Of a stretch of DNA of 64,000 bases, positions 41,247 through 49,807 are shown one piece after another. Below the pieces are notes generated by a model. It had not been told where the DNA came from. It searched no databases and was given only the letters and a program-made list of their open reading frames with translations. The DNA is taken from positions 372,001-436,000 of the forward strand of contig NZ_JASJEX010000003.1 of assembly GCF_030067705.1 (NCBI RefSeq), read 5' to 3'. Each line of letters opens with the position of its first letter. Within the stretch, counting starts at the first letter, position 1. Source of the stretch: Kribbibacterium absianum (lineage in GTDB: Bacteria; Actinomycetota; Coriobacteriia; Coriobacteriales; Atopobiaceae). A program made the translations under genes and the position numbers.

Positions 41247-42026
41247 ATGATTCTGTTCTTCACCGCCACCGGCAACGACCAGTACGTGGCCGAAGCCATC
41301 GCCGAGCGCTGCGGCGAGAACGAGCAGGCGCTGTCCATCACGGAGCTCCTCTGGAGCGAGCGCCGCGAACTGTCGCTGCAGCCCTTCGAGCGCTTCGGCC
41401 TCGTGACGCCCACCTACTTCTGGGGGCTGCCGGCACCCGTGGTCACGTTTCTCGAGGGCCTTGCGCTCGACATCTCTCAGGACCCCGACCCGTACACCTT
41501 CGTCGTTGCCACCTACGGCACGACCACCGGCGGCCTCGGCGCCCAGACCAACGCCCTGTTCCAACGTCTCGGTGCGCCGCTCAAGGCGCGCTTCTCGGTC
41601 AAGATGCCGGACACGTGGACGCCCATCTTTAATCTGTCTGACAAGACCGCCGTGGCCGAGAAGGTGCGCCGCGGCGACGAGCAGGCGCACAAGGTCGCGC
41701 ATGCCATTGCCGCGCACGTCACTGGTAACCACATGGGCCTCTCCGTGCCCTGGGCCATCGCCCAACATGCCTACGCCCGGTACGCCCCAGCTCGCCAGTG
41801 CTATCACCTCGCGGTCAACGACGCTTGCATCGGCTGCGGCCTCTGCGCCCGGCAGTGTCCGGTGCGGGCCATCCAAATGCGGGACAACCGGCCGGCCTGG
41901 GTCAAGGATCGATGCGCGATGTGCCTCGGCTGTTTGCACCGCTGCCCGGTCAACGCGATTACCTACAACCATGCGACCCAGGGCCGCGGCCAGTATGTGC
42001 ATCCAGGCGTGAAGCTGCCAAAGTGA
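41247..42026 (+). CDS. EFR1-type flavodoxin-ferredoxin fusion
   Basis: A 259-residue electron carrier. An N-terminal flavodoxin-like domain (about 1-150) has the FMN-phosphate loop FFTATGNDQYVAEAI, and a C-terminal ferredoxin domain carries two 4Fe-4S clusters: CIGCGLCARQCP and CAMCLGCLHRCP. Matches EFR1-family ferrodoxins common in anaerobes. TTGGAGG precedes the start. Likely soluble and involved in low-potential electron transfer. Confidence 0.9.
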   Translation: MILFFTATGNDQYVAEAIAERCGENEQALSITELLWSERRELSLQPFERFGLVTPTYFWGLPAPVVTFLEGLALDISQDPDPYTFVVATYGTTTGGLGAQTNALFQRLGAPLKARFSVKMPDTWTPIFNLSDKTAVAEKVRRGDEQAHKVAHAIAAHVTGNHMGLSVPWAIAQHAYARYAPARQCYHLAVNDACIGCGLCARQCPVRAIQMRDNRPAWVKDRCAMCLGCLHRCPVNAITYNHATQGRGQYVHPGVKLPK

Positions 42027-42028
42027 CG

Positions 42029-42310
42029 TCAGGCGTCCACGGCTTCCAGCACGTCCATACGCGCCGTCATGTCTTCGTCCAGCCGGTCGCCCCAATGGGC
42101 GACCCCCGTGTCCCCGCAGCGAGCTTGCAGCTCATGCAACGCCCGCCGCGCCTGCCTCGGCAGTTCGCGGGCCATCTTGGCAACCGTCTTTCGCGGCAGC
42201 CCGACGGCGTCCGCCACGAGCAGAATGTCTCTGGGCGTCTCGCCGTCGATGGAGCCGAGAAGGACCAGCCCGTAGGGTGTGACGCGATGGACCTTCAGTG
42301 CCTTGCTCAC
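42029..42310 (-). CDS. Small protein paired with XRE regulator
   Basis: A 93-residue protein, GTG start at 42310 behind AAGGAG, overlapping the XRE gene by 4 nt. The segment DILLVADAVGLPRKTVAKMARELPRQARRAL recalls the helical C-terminus of HipA-type toxins, but the HipA kinase motifs are absent. It may be a reduced HipA remnant or an unrelated partner. The tight overlap with a HipB-like regulator suggests a toxin-antitoxin-like module. Confidence 0.6.
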   Translation of the reverse strand: MSKALKVHRVTPYGLVLLGSIDGETPRDILLVADAVGLPRKTVAKMARELPRQARRALHELQARCGDTGVAHWGDRLDEDMTARMDVLEAVDA

Positions 42311-42519
42311 GACCGCTCCTTTGCTGTGAGGTCGATTCCGAGCATGGCGGCCACATGCAGTGCTTTGCCCAGCTCTGCGGTGGCCTTGCCGCGCTCGAGC
42401 TCGCTGAGATAGGTCACGCTCACCCCGCAGAGCTCGCACAGCTCCGCCTGTGTCATGCCCTGGCGTTTCCGAGCCCGACGGATGGCAGCTCCAAAGTCCT
42501 CAGGCGTGCGGATGGGCAT
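42307..42519 (-). CDS. XRE-family regulator, HipB-like
   Basis: A 70-residue Cro/C1-type DNA-binding protein (AIRRARKRQGMTQAELCELC... with VSVTYLSELERGK). ATG 42519 is chosen as the start of the conserved domain; 14 extra residues could be read upstream. The overlapping downstream gene makes it the likely antitoxin or autoregulator of a two-gene unit. Confidence 0.85.
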   Translation of the reverse strand: MPIRTPEDFGAAIRRARKRQGMTQAELCELCGVSVTYLSELERGKATAELGKALHVAAMLGIDLTAKERS

Positions 42520-42636
42520 GGAACCTCCCGAATTCGTGCGCCCGCACCAGCGAGCCGCCACCCGTCGGGCACCGGCTCATTGACCTCTCTCGCAGTTTCA
42601 GGGACCATTGGGTGCAGTCAACGCCCGGAGGTGCCC

Positions 42637-43758
42637 ATGAACCCTGACAAGAAGCTCGCCTTTGGCCTCATGCGCCTGCCGCAGACCGACCCGAGCGACC
42701 CCACGTCCATCGACGACGCCCAGGTCTGCGCGATGGTGGACCGCTTCCTCGGCGCCGGCTTCACGTACTTCGACACCGCCGCGCCCTATCACGGCGGCGC
42801 GAGCGAGGAGGCGTTCCGGCGGTGCGTGGTGGAGCGCCACCCGCGCGACGCCTACACCGTCACCGACAAGCTGAGCCTCTGGATGGTCGAGAGGCCCGAG
42901 GACCTGCGGCCATTCTTCGACGCGCAACTGGAGCGGCTGGGCGTCGACTACGTGGACTACTACCTGCTCCACGCCATGGACGCGGCGCGGCTCGAGAGGG
43001 CCGAGGAGTTGGGCGCGTTCGATGTGCTCGCCCAGCTCAAGGCGGACGGGCTCGTGCGCCACGTGGGCTTCTCGTTCCACGACACGGCGGACGTGCTCGA
43101 ACGCATCCTCGAGCGGCATCCCGAGATGGAGTACGTGCAACTGCAGCTCAACTACGCGGACTGGGAGGACGCGGAGGTGCAGTCCCGCGCCTGTCACGAG
43201 GTCTGCGAGAGGCACAGCAAGCCGGTGCTCGTGATGGAGCCCGTCAAGGGCGGGCAGCTCGCGAACCTGCCGCCGGACCTGGAGGAGCGTCTGCGCGCGA
43301 TGGGCCCCGAGCGGTCCGTCGCCAGCTGGGCGATCCGTTTCGCAGCGTCGCAGCCGCAGGTGGCGATGGTGCTCTCGGGCATGAGCGACGAGGCCCAGGC
43401 GGCCGACAACCTGGCCACGATGCGGGACTTCCAGCCTCTCACCGCCGAGGAGCAGGTGGAGTTGCTCGACATCGCCGAGGAGATCCGCTCCCGCGCGTCC
43501 ATCCCGTGCACGGCCTGTCGCTATTGCGTGGACGGGTGCCCCCAGAAGATTCGCATCCCGGACTACTTCAAGCTCGTGAACCGGGTCGCGATGTTCGGCG
43601 AGGGGAGCCTGCCCAAGGCCCGCCGCGATTACGCGGCCCAGGCGCAGTCCGCGGGCAAGGCCAGCGACTGCGTCCACTGTCTCCAGTGCGAGGAGCACTG
43701 CCCGCAGCACTTGCCGATCACGGAGCTGCTGGAACAGGTGGCGGAGGTGTTGGAATGA
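42637..43758 (+). CDS. Aldo/keto reductase with C-terminal 4Fe-4S domain
   Basis: A 373-residue protein. The aldo/keto reductase barrel (about 1-285) has FGLMRLP, catalytic FDTAAPYHGG and the conserved LLHAMD. A ferredoxin-like tail (about 288-373) carries CTACRYCVDGCPQKI and CVHCLQCEEHCPQHL, typical of the iron-sulfur AKR subgroup of anaerobes. CCGGAGG precedes the start. ATGA overlap couples it to the DUF1893 gene. The physiological substrate is unknown. Confidence 0.9.
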   Translation: MNPDKKLAFGLMRLPQTDPSDPTSIDDAQVCAMVDRFLGAGFTYFDTAAPYHGGASEEAFRRCVVERHPRDAYTVTDKLSLWMVERPEDLRPFFDAQLERLGVDYVDYYLLHAMDAARLERAEELGAFDVLAQLKADGLVRHVGFSFHDTADVLERILERHPEMEYVQLQLNYADWEDAEVQSRACHEVCERHSKPVLVMEPVKGGQLANLPPDLEERLRAMGPERSVASWAIRFAASQPQVAMVLSGMSDEAQAADNLATMRDFQPLTAEEQVELLDIAEEIRSRASIPCTACRYCVDGCPQKIRIPDYFKLVNRVAMFGEGSLPKARRDYAAQAQSAGKASDCVHCLQCEEHCPQHLPITELLEQVAEVLE

Positions 43759-44186
43759 CGGACCTCGAACGCGCGGTCGCCCTGCTCCATGAGGGCGACC
43801 ATTCCGTGGTGCTCGTGCGCGGCGACGATGTGTTGGTGAGCGATGACCGCGGCGTTGCACCGCTCGTGAGGTGGGTCGATTCTGGCGACGACCTCTCGGG
43901 CTTCTCTGCGGCGGACCGCGTGGTGGGGCGTGCGGCCGCGCTGTTGTACGTGCTGCTCGGCGTGGAGGCCGTGTGTGGTGACGTGATGGCCCGTGGGGCG
44001 GTGGACGTGCTCAGCGCCCACGGCATCACGGCGAGCCATGGCACCCTGGCCGAGCAGATCGTCAACCGCGCGGGCACCGGTCCGTGCCCGATGGAGGCGG
44101 CGACGGCTGGCATCGATGAACCGAGCGAGGCGCTTCGGGCCATCAAGGCCAAGCAGGCCGAGCTGAGGGCACACGCGCGAGCGTGA
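43755..44186 (+). CDS. DUF1893 domain protein
   Basis: A 143-residue protein of the DUF1893 (TM1506-like, deaminase-fold-related) family: LVRGDDVLVSDDRGVAPLV, ADRVVGRAAALLYVLLGVEAVCGDVMA and a CP near the end (GPCPME). Members usually keep a zinc-type C/H arrangement but have no proven reaction. The start overlaps the aldo/keto reductase stop (ATGA), so the two are translationally coupled. Confidence 0.82.
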   Translation: MTDLERAVALLHEGDHSVVLVRGDDVLVSDDRGVAPLVRWVDSGDDLSGFSAADRVVGRAAALLYVLLGVEAVCGDVMARGAVDVLSAHGITASHGTLAEQIVNRAGTGPCPMEAATAGIDEPSEALRAIKAKQAELRAHARA

Positions 44187-44422
44187 CGGCGCACGCGGGG
44201 CTTGATCAGGTTGCAAGAGTGATGTTTCCGGTCTCGATCTCCGTTCGCCTGCCGGAGACTGCGCTCGGCGCCGGCGGCGTCCTTCTCGTAGCATGCGAAC
44301 GGACGGCGCCCACAGGGAGGCGGCGCGGTCCTGGGCGCCTCGGGGACTTTGTGTGAACGCGCCCCTCCCATACCATCGACAGTGGAGAATCCTAGCGAGC
44401 AGCTGGAGCAGAGGAGAAGAAC

Positions 44423-46096
44423 ATGGCCGAGTACAAGTCGGATATTCAGATCGCGCAAGAGGCCGAGATCAGGCCCATCAAAGAGGTGGCGGAGACGCTC
44501 GGCCTCGACGACGAGCAGCTGATCCCCTACGGCCACTACATGGCCAAAGTGGACGTCACGAAGATCCAGGACCTGCCCGAGAAGGCCAAGCTCATCCTCG
44601 TGACCGCCATCAACCCCACGCCGGCGGGCGAGGGCAAGACCACCACCTCGGTGGGCCTCGCCGACGGCCTCAACCGCATCGGCAAGAAGACGGTGCTCGC
44701 CCTTCGCGAGCCGTCCCTCGGTCCCGTGTTCGGCGTCAAGGGCGGCGCGGCCGGCGGCGGCTACGCGCAGGTCATCCCGATGGAGAACATCAACCTGCAC
44801 TTCACCGGAGACTTCCACGCGATCGGCGCCGCCAACAACCTCCTCGCCGCCATGCTCGACAACCACATCAAGCAGGGCAACGAGCTCAACATCGACCCGC
44901 GGCGCATCACCTGGAAGCGCGTCGTCGACATGAACGACCGCCAGCTCCGCTCCGTCGTCGACGGCCTCGGCGGCGTGGCCAACGGCATGCCGCGCCAGGA
45001 CGGCTTCGACATCACCGTGGCCTCCGAGATCATGGCCGTCTTCTGCCTCGCCACCTCCATCGAGGACCTCAAGCAGCGCCTCGGCCGGATCGTCGTCGGC
45101 TACACCTACGACCGCGAGCCCGTGACCGCCCACGACCTCAAGGCCGAAGGCGCGATGACCGCCCTGCTCAAGGACGCCATCAGCCCCAACCTGGTCCAGA
45201 CCCTCGAGCACAACCCCGCCTTTGTGCACGGCGGGCCGTTCGCGAACATCGCCCACGGCTGCAACTCCGTGAGCGCCACCAAGGCCGCCCTGAAGCTCGG
45301 TGACTATGTGGTGACGGAGGCCGGCTTCGGCGCCGACCTCGGTGCGGAGAAGTTCTGCGACATCAAGTGCCGCCTTGCCGGTCTTGAGCCGGACGCCTGC
45401 GTGATCGTCGCCACGGTCCGCGCCCTCAAGCACCATGGCGGCGTGGCCAAGGCGGACCTCAACGAGGAGAACCTCGCGGCGCTCGAGGCCGGCCTGCCCA
45501 ACCTGCTCCAGCACGTGGACAACATGAAGAACGTCTACGGGCTGCCTGTCGTGGTCGCCATCAACGCGTTCCCCACCGACACCAAGGCGGAGCTCGACCT
45601 TGTCGAGCAGAAGTGCAAGGAGCTTGGTGTCAACGTGGCCCTCTCCGAAGTCTGGGCCCGGGGCGGCGAGGGCGGCGAGGCGCTGGCTCGCGAGGTGGTG
45701 CGCCTCTGCGAGGAGCCGCACGAGTTCCACTTCTCCTACGAGACCGACGGCACGCTCGAGGAAGAGATCGAGGCCATCGCCAAGCGCATCTACCACGCCG
45801 ATGGCGTCGACTTCACCCCGGCCGCCAAGCGCGACATCAAACAGCTCACCGAGCAGGGCTTCGACCACATGCCGGTCTGCATGGCCAAGACGCAGTACTC
45901 CTTCTCGGACGACCAGAGCCTGCTGGGCGCCCCGAGGGACTTCCGCGTCACCGTGCGCAACGTCAAGGTGTCCGCCGGCGCCGGTTTCGTGGTGGCGCTC
46001 ACCGGCGACATCATGACGATGCCCGGGCTGCCCAAGCGCCCGGCCGCCGAGAAGATCGACGTGGACGCCGAGGGTAAGATCTCCGGCCTGTTCTAA
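44423..46096 (+). CDS. fhs: Formate-tetrahydrofolate ligase
   Basis: A 557-residue formyl-THF synthetase, a normal family length, catalysing formate + THF + ATP to 10-formyl-THF. P-loop [20 protein letters not shown] (about 56-75), [18 protein letters not shown]-type segment (here [11 protein letters not shown]) and [16 protein letters not shown] are present. AGAGGAGAAG precedes ATG. It heads a folate one-carbon cluster with fchA, folD, folE and a formate channel. The 236-nt leader contains GC hairpins but no riboswitch I can identify. Confidence 0.97.
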   Translation: MAEYKSDIQIAQEAEIRPIKEVAETLGLDDEQLIPYGHYMAKVDVTKIQDLPEKAKLILVTAINPTPAGEGKTTTSVGLADGLNRIGKKTVLALREPSLGPVFGVKGGAAGGGYAQVIPMENINLHFTGDFHAIGAANNLLAAMLDNHIKQGNELNIDPRRITWKRVVDMNDRQLRSVVDGLGGVANGMPRQDGFDITVASEIMAVFCLATSIEDLKQRLGRIVVGYTYDREPVTAHDLKAEGAMTALLKDAISPNLVQTLEHNPAFVHGGPFANIAHGCNSVSATKAALKLGDYVVTEAGFGADLGAEKFCDIKCRLAGLEPDACVIVATVRALKHHGGVAKADLNEENLAALEAGLPNLLQHVDNMKNVYGLPVVVAINAFPTDTKAELDLVEQKCKELGVNVALSEVWARGGEGGEALAREVVRLCEEPHEFHFSYETDGTLEEEIEAIAKRIYHADGVDFTPAAKRDIKQLTEQGFDHMPVCMAKTQYSFSDDQSLLGAPRDFRVTVRNVKVSAGAGFVVALTGDIMTMPGLPKRPAAEKIDVDAEGKISGLF

Positions 46097-46108
46097 TTAT
46101 CAAACCAG

Positions 46109-46145
46109 CAACGTGAATTTAGGGACTGTCCCTAAATTCACGTTG
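46109..46145. repeat. GTGAATTTA-arm palindromic repeat
   Basis: A perfect palindrome with 17-nt arms (CAACGTGAATTTAGGGA and its complement) and loop CTG, between fhs and fchA. It has the same GGGACTGTCCC core as the GTGCATTT family but different arms. Confidence 0.93.
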
Positions 46146-46178
46146 TACTTCTGATGTCATAGATGAGGAGTGAGAGCC

Positions 46179-46811
46179 ATGGCGGACAGCCTGGTGGGAC
46201 GTTCCTGCGCGGACTTTGCGGACGCGCTCGCGGCCAAGCTGCCGGTGCCCGGAGGCGGCGGCGCCGCGGCCCTGGTGGGCGCTCTGGCTGCCGCGCTCTG
46301 TTCCATGGCGGGCGAGTTCACCGTCGGCAAGCCTCGCTACGCCGATGTGGACCAGGACGTGCGCAACGTGCTGGCGCAGGCCGCCGACCATCGTGCGCGC
46401 CTGCTCGCGCTGGTGGAGCAGGACGCGGCCGGGTTCGAGCCGCTGGCGGCGGCGTGGTCCATCCCGCGCGACGACCCCTCGCGGCGCGTCGCCGTGGAGC
46501 AGGCCACGCGCGATGCCTGCGACGCACCGCTCGCGATTATGCGAGAGACGGCGCAGGTGATCTGCCTTTTGGAGGAAATGCGCGCCAAGGGCACGCGCCT
46601 GATGCAGGCGGACGTGGGGTGCGGGGCGCTTCTCGCCGAGGCCGCCCTGCGCTCGGCTGCCGTGAGCGTGTTGGTCAACACGCGTTCCTATCGCGAGCGT
46701 CAGTGGGCTCGCGACGCCGAGGCCGAGGCCAACGGCCTGCTGGGCGCGTATCTGGCGCGCGCCGAGGCCGTGGGCTGCTCGGTGGAGGCGGACCTGCGAA
46801 AGGGGGCCTAG
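46179..46811 (+). CDS. fchA: Methenyl-THF cyclohydrolase / formimino-THF cyclodeaminase
   Basis: A 210-residue FTCD-C family protein that interconverts 10-formyl- and 5,10-methenyl-THF (or deaminates formimino-THF). Conserved PVPGGGGAAALVGALAAAL near the N-terminus and the four-helix pattern match. GATGAGGAG precedes ATG 46179. It follows fhs and abuts folD (2 nt), so a cyclohydrolase role is likely, matching a FolD that appears to lack its own cyclohydrolase lysine. Confidence 0.92.
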   Translation: MADSLVGRSCADFADALAAKLPVPGGGGAAALVGALAAALCSMAGEFTVGKPRYADVDQDVRNVLAQAADHRARLLALVEQDAAGFEPLAAAWSIPRDDPSRRVAVEQATRDACDAPLAIMRETAQVICLLEEMRAKGTRLMQADVGCGALLAEAALRSAAVSVLVNTRSYRERQWARDAEAEANGLLGAYLARAEAVGCSVEADLRKGA

Positions 46812-46813
46812 TC

Positions 46814-47680
46814 GTGGAGGAGCCCATTGCGACCCTGCTGTTGGGCAAGCCGGTGGCAGATGCGCTGACCCAACGGGTGGCGGCCCGCGTGCGGCTGCTG
46901 CGCGAACAAGGCACCGTGCCAGGCCTCGCGATTGTCCGCGTGGGCGACGCCCCGTCCGACCTCTCCTACGAGCGTGCGGCGCTCAAGCGGTGCGAGGCCG
47001 TGGGCATCGAGGCGTGCGTCGTCGCGCTGCCGGCGGACGTGTCCCAACGGGAGCTGCTCGACGCCATCGACCAGGTCAACGCCGACAACGGCATCCACGG
47101 ATGCCTGTTGTTGCGCCCGCTGCCCCCGCACGTGGACGAGGCGATGGCGTGTGAGCGTCTGGACCCCGCCAAGGACGTGGACGGCGTTACGATGGCGTCG
47201 CTCGCGGGGGTGTTCTCGGGACGCCCTGTGGGCTTCGCTCCCTGCACGGCCGAGGCTGTGATGCGTGTGCTGGGGCATCACCAGGTGCCACTGGACGGCG
47301 CGAACGTCACGGTGGTGGGGCGCTCGCTCGTGGTGGGCCGGCCGGTCTCGGCGCTGCTCCAGGCCAAGAACGCCACGGTGACGATGTGCCACAGCCACAC
47401 GCGCGACCTGGCGGCCAGCTGCCGTGCGGCGGACGTCGTCGTGGTGGCGGCGGGGCGCCCGGGACTGCTCGGCAAAGAGGCCGTCCGAGCAGGGCAGGTG
47501 GTGATTGACGTGGGCACCAACTGGGACGACGAGGCGGGCCGTCTGACAGGCGACGTGGCCTTTGACGAGGTCGCGCCCCTTGTGAGCGCCATCACGCCCG
47601 TGCCGCGCGGTGTGGGCTCGGTGACAACGGCCGTGTTGGCGGACCACGTGGTGACGGCGGCGGAGCGATCGGCCCGATAG
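46814..47680 (+). CDS. folD: Methylene-THF dehydrogenase (FolD)
   Basis: A 288-residue FolD-family enzyme with NAD(P)-binding VVGRSLVVGRPVSALL (about 173-188) and the PRGVGSVTT C-terminal motif. In the substrate site the usual YxxxK reads Tyr52-Glu-Arg-Ala-Ala56, so the lysine required for cyclohydrolase activity is replaced by Ala, with a Lys two residues later (SYERAALKRC). It may therefore act only as dehydrogenase, with FchA doing the cyclohydrolase step. GTG start 2 nt after fchA. Confidence 0.93.
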   Translation: MEEPIATLLLGKPVADALTQRVAARVRLLREQGTVPGLAIVRVGDAPSDLSYERAALKRCEAVGIEACVVALPADVSQRELLDAIDQVNADNGIHGCLLLRPLPPHVDEAMACERLDPAKDVDGVTMASLAGVFSGRPVGFAPCTAEAVMRVLGHHQVPLDGANVTVVGRSLVVGRPVSALLQAKNATVTMCHSHTRDLAASCRAADVVVVAAGRPGLLGKEAVRAGQVVIDVGTNWDDEAGRLTGDVAFDEVAPLVSAITPVPRGVGSVTTAVLADHVVTAAERSAR

Positions 47681-47707
47681 CGCGGGCACTGGCAGAGAGG
47701 AGCCGCG

Positions 47708-48274
47708 ATGGCGGTGGACAGGCCAAGGGTCGAGGCAGCGGTGCGTGAGCTGCTGTTGGCCGTGGGGGAGGACCCGGACCGTCCGGGCCTGCAGGGCACG
47801 CCGGACCGCGTGGCGCGAGCCTGCGAGGAGGTCTTCGGCGGCCTCACGGAGGACCCCGGCGCGCACTTGCGCACGCAGTTCCAGGAGGAGCGCAACCAGG
47901 AGATGGTGATCGTGCGCGACATCCCGTTCGCGTCCATGTGCGAGCACCACCTGCTGCCGTTTGTGGGAAGCGCGAGCGTGGCGTACATCCCGCGCGACGG
48001 CCGCATCACCGGCCTTTCGAAGATCGCGCGCTGCGTGGACGGCTTTGCGCGGCGCCCGCAGCTGCAGGAGCGCCTGACCTCGCAGATCGCGGACGCGATG
48101 GTGCGCGAGCTGGACCCCTTGGGCGTTTTGGTGGTGGTGGAGGCCGAGCACACCTGCATGACCATCCGCGGCATTCGCAAACCCGGCGCCCGCACGGTGA
48201 CATCGGCGGTGCGCGGCGGCTTCAAGAACGACCCCAAGACCCGCGAGGAGGCCCTGCGCCTCCTCAGCGCATGA
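47708..48274 (+). CDS. folE: GTP cyclohydrolase I
   Basis: A 188-residue enzyme forming 7,8-dihydroneopterin triphosphate, the first step to folate and to queuosine/preQ0. Zinc ligands are seen in [10 protein letters not shown] and in TCMTIRGI, and the catalytic His and substrate-binding GLSKIAR are present. AGAGAGGAG precedes the ATG. Located in the one-carbon operon, upstream of a queD-like gene that uses its product. Confidence 0.95.
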   Translation: MAVDRPRVEAAVRELLLAVGEDPDRPGLQGTPDRVARACEEVFGGLTEDPGAHLRTQFQEERNQEMVIVRDIPFASMCEHHLLPFVGSASVAYIPRDGRITGLSKIARCVDGFARRPQLQERLTSQIADAMVRELDPLGVLVVVEAEHTCMTIRGIRKPGARTVTSAVRGGFKNDPKTREEALRLLSA

Positions 48275-48333
48275 GAGCGATCGAGACACTTCACTCTCAG
48301 TGAACTGTCTCACGAGACGACACGGGAGGCCCC

Positions 48334-49107
48334 ATGGCAGAACCGATGCCCACACCCGCCCAGATTGAGCAGCGCGCCGAGGCCGCAGGCACGAGCAAGG
48401 CGACGATGCCCCTTGGCCGCACCTGGGTGCTGGCGATGATGGCAGGCCTTTTCATCGGCCTGGGCGCGGCCTTTATGGTGCTCGTGAAGTCGGACGCATC
48501 GTTGGGCTTCGCCGCGTCCTCCGTGCTGGGGGGCCTGTGCTTCTCGGTGGGTCTGTTCTGCGTGCTCACGGCCGGAGCGGAGCTGTTCACCGGCAACTCG
48601 CTCATGGTGTGCGGGCTTCTCTCGCGCCGTTACGGCTGGGCGCGGCTGTTGCGCAGCTGGGGCCTGGTGTGGCTTGGCAATCTGGCGGGGTCTCTGGTGC
48701 TGGTGGGTCTCTTGCTGGTCGCGGACTTCGGTTCGCTCAACGGGGGCGCCGTGGCGCAAACGGCGGCAACGATCGCGGCGACCAAGGCCGGCCTGCCATT
48801 GGGCACCGTGTTCGGCCGCGCCGTGCTCTGCAACCTCTTGGTCTGCGTGGCCGTGTGGATGGGCTTCGCCGCCACCAGCGTGCCGGGCAAGCTCTGCTGC
48901 GCCGTGATGCCGGTGATGGCCTTTGTGGCCTGCGGTTTCGAGCACTGCGTGGCCAACATGGCTTTTTTGCCCTACGGCATGGCGTGCGCCGGCACCTGGG
49001 ACTGGGCGGGGCTGCTTGGCAATCTGGCCGTCTCGACGCTGGGGAACCTAGCGGGCGGCGTGGTGCTGGTGGGGTGCGCCTATTGGCTGGCGTATCGCGA
49101 CGCATAG
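48334..49107 (+). CDS. Formate/nitrite transporter family channel
   Basis: A 257-residue FNT-family membrane protein with six membrane segments. The re-entrant motifs appear as GLCFSVGLFCVLTAGAELFTGNSL (FNT signature) and GFEHCVANMAFLPYGM, with the pore His in FEHCVANM. It is placed among formate-using genes (fhs upstream), so formate import or export is the likely role, which gives the ligase access to formate. Confidence 0.93.
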   Translation: MAEPMPTPAQIEQRAEAAGTSKATMPLGRTWVLAMMAGLFIGLGAAFMVLVKSDASLGFAASSVLGGLCFSVGLFCVLTAGAELFTGNSLMVCGLLSRRYGWARLLRSWGLVWLGNLAGSLVLVGLLLVADFGSLNGGAVAQTAATIAATKAGLPLGTVFGRAVLCNLLVCVAVWMGFAATSVPGKLCCAVMPVMAFVACGFEHCVANMAFLPYGMACAGTWDWAGLLGNLAVSTLGNLAGGVVLVGCAYWLAYRDA

Positions 49108-49153
49108 GGGCTCGCGGCAGGGTTCACGCGAAGCTTAGGAACAGGAGGCGCCA

Positions 49154-49573
49154 ATGTACGGCCTTAAGACTGAGAGCTGCTTCGATTCCGCGCACTTTTT
49201 GACGGACTACCACGGCAAATGCGAGAACCTCCACGGCCACCGTTGGCGCGTTGTGGTGTATCTGCGCCAAGAGGAGCTGGGCATCGAGGGCACCGAGCGC
49301 GACATGGTGCTGGACTTTGGCGCGTTTAAACGCGAGGTGCGGGCGCTCACGGAGTCGCTGGACCACACCTTCCTGGTGGAGGAGGGGTCGCTCAAACCCG
49401 CCACCATCGCCGCGCTGAAGGATGAGGGGTTCTCCCTCACGGTGCTGCCCTTCCGCACCACGGCCGAGAACCTTGCGAGATGGTTCTTCGACCAGCTGGC
49501 GGCCAAGGGGCTCCCGGTGAGCCAGGTGGACGTCTACGAGACGCCGCTCAACTGCGCGACGTACCTGAGGTAA
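49154..49573 (+). CDS. queD: 6-carboxy-tetrahydropterin synthase (QueD-like)
   Basis: A 139-residue PTPS/QueD-family enzyme. Zinc ligands are the His of FDSAHFL and HGH in CENLHGHRW. The Cys three residues before HGH is the QueD/PTPS catalytic Cys, and the C-terminal ETPLNCATY carries the substrate Glu. It uses the product of folE two genes upstream. No other queuosine genes are visible in the window. CAGGAGG precedes the start. Confidence 0.9.
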   Translation: MYGLKTESCFDSAHFLTDYHGKCENLHGHRWRVVVYLRQEELGIEGTERDMVLDFGAFKREVRALTESLDHTFLVEEGSLKPATIAALKDEGFSLTVLPFRTTAENLARWFFDQLAAKGLPVSQVDVYETPLNCATYLR

Positions 49574-49576
49574 CAA

Positions 49577-49780
49577 ACCCCAACCCTCGTTGCGAAGCGC
49601 TCCCAGAGCGGTTTCAAACGAGGGTTGGGGGTTTCGGACGCATGGCACCTACCCCCAGCCCTCGCTCTCGGGCCCTTTTGAGGAGCACCTAACGAGGCTT
49701 GGGGGTTGATGGGGTCCGACTGTGCCCCCAACCCCGGCTGGAACCTGCCAAAATGGGCTGGCACATCACGGTTTGGGTGG
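49577..49780. repeat. Array of three large imperfect hairpins (locus B)
   Basis: The gap between queD and nth holds three stem-loops: 49577-49632 (CCCCAACCCTCGTT / AACGAGGGTTGGGG), 49654-49705 (CCCCCAGCCCTCG / CGAGGCTTGGGGG) and 49722-49780 (GCCCCCAACCCC / GGTTTGGGTGG). This matches the three-hairpin arrangement at 35166-35374. No gene is seen. Confidence 0.8.
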
Positions 49781-49807
49781 CGTCGGCCGCCGAGAAAGGA
49801 CCCCTCC

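Noticed and set aside
44187-44422. Tetrahydrofolate riboswitch before fhs
   Set aside because: GC hairpins are present but I could not match the conserved riboswitch core; not claimed.
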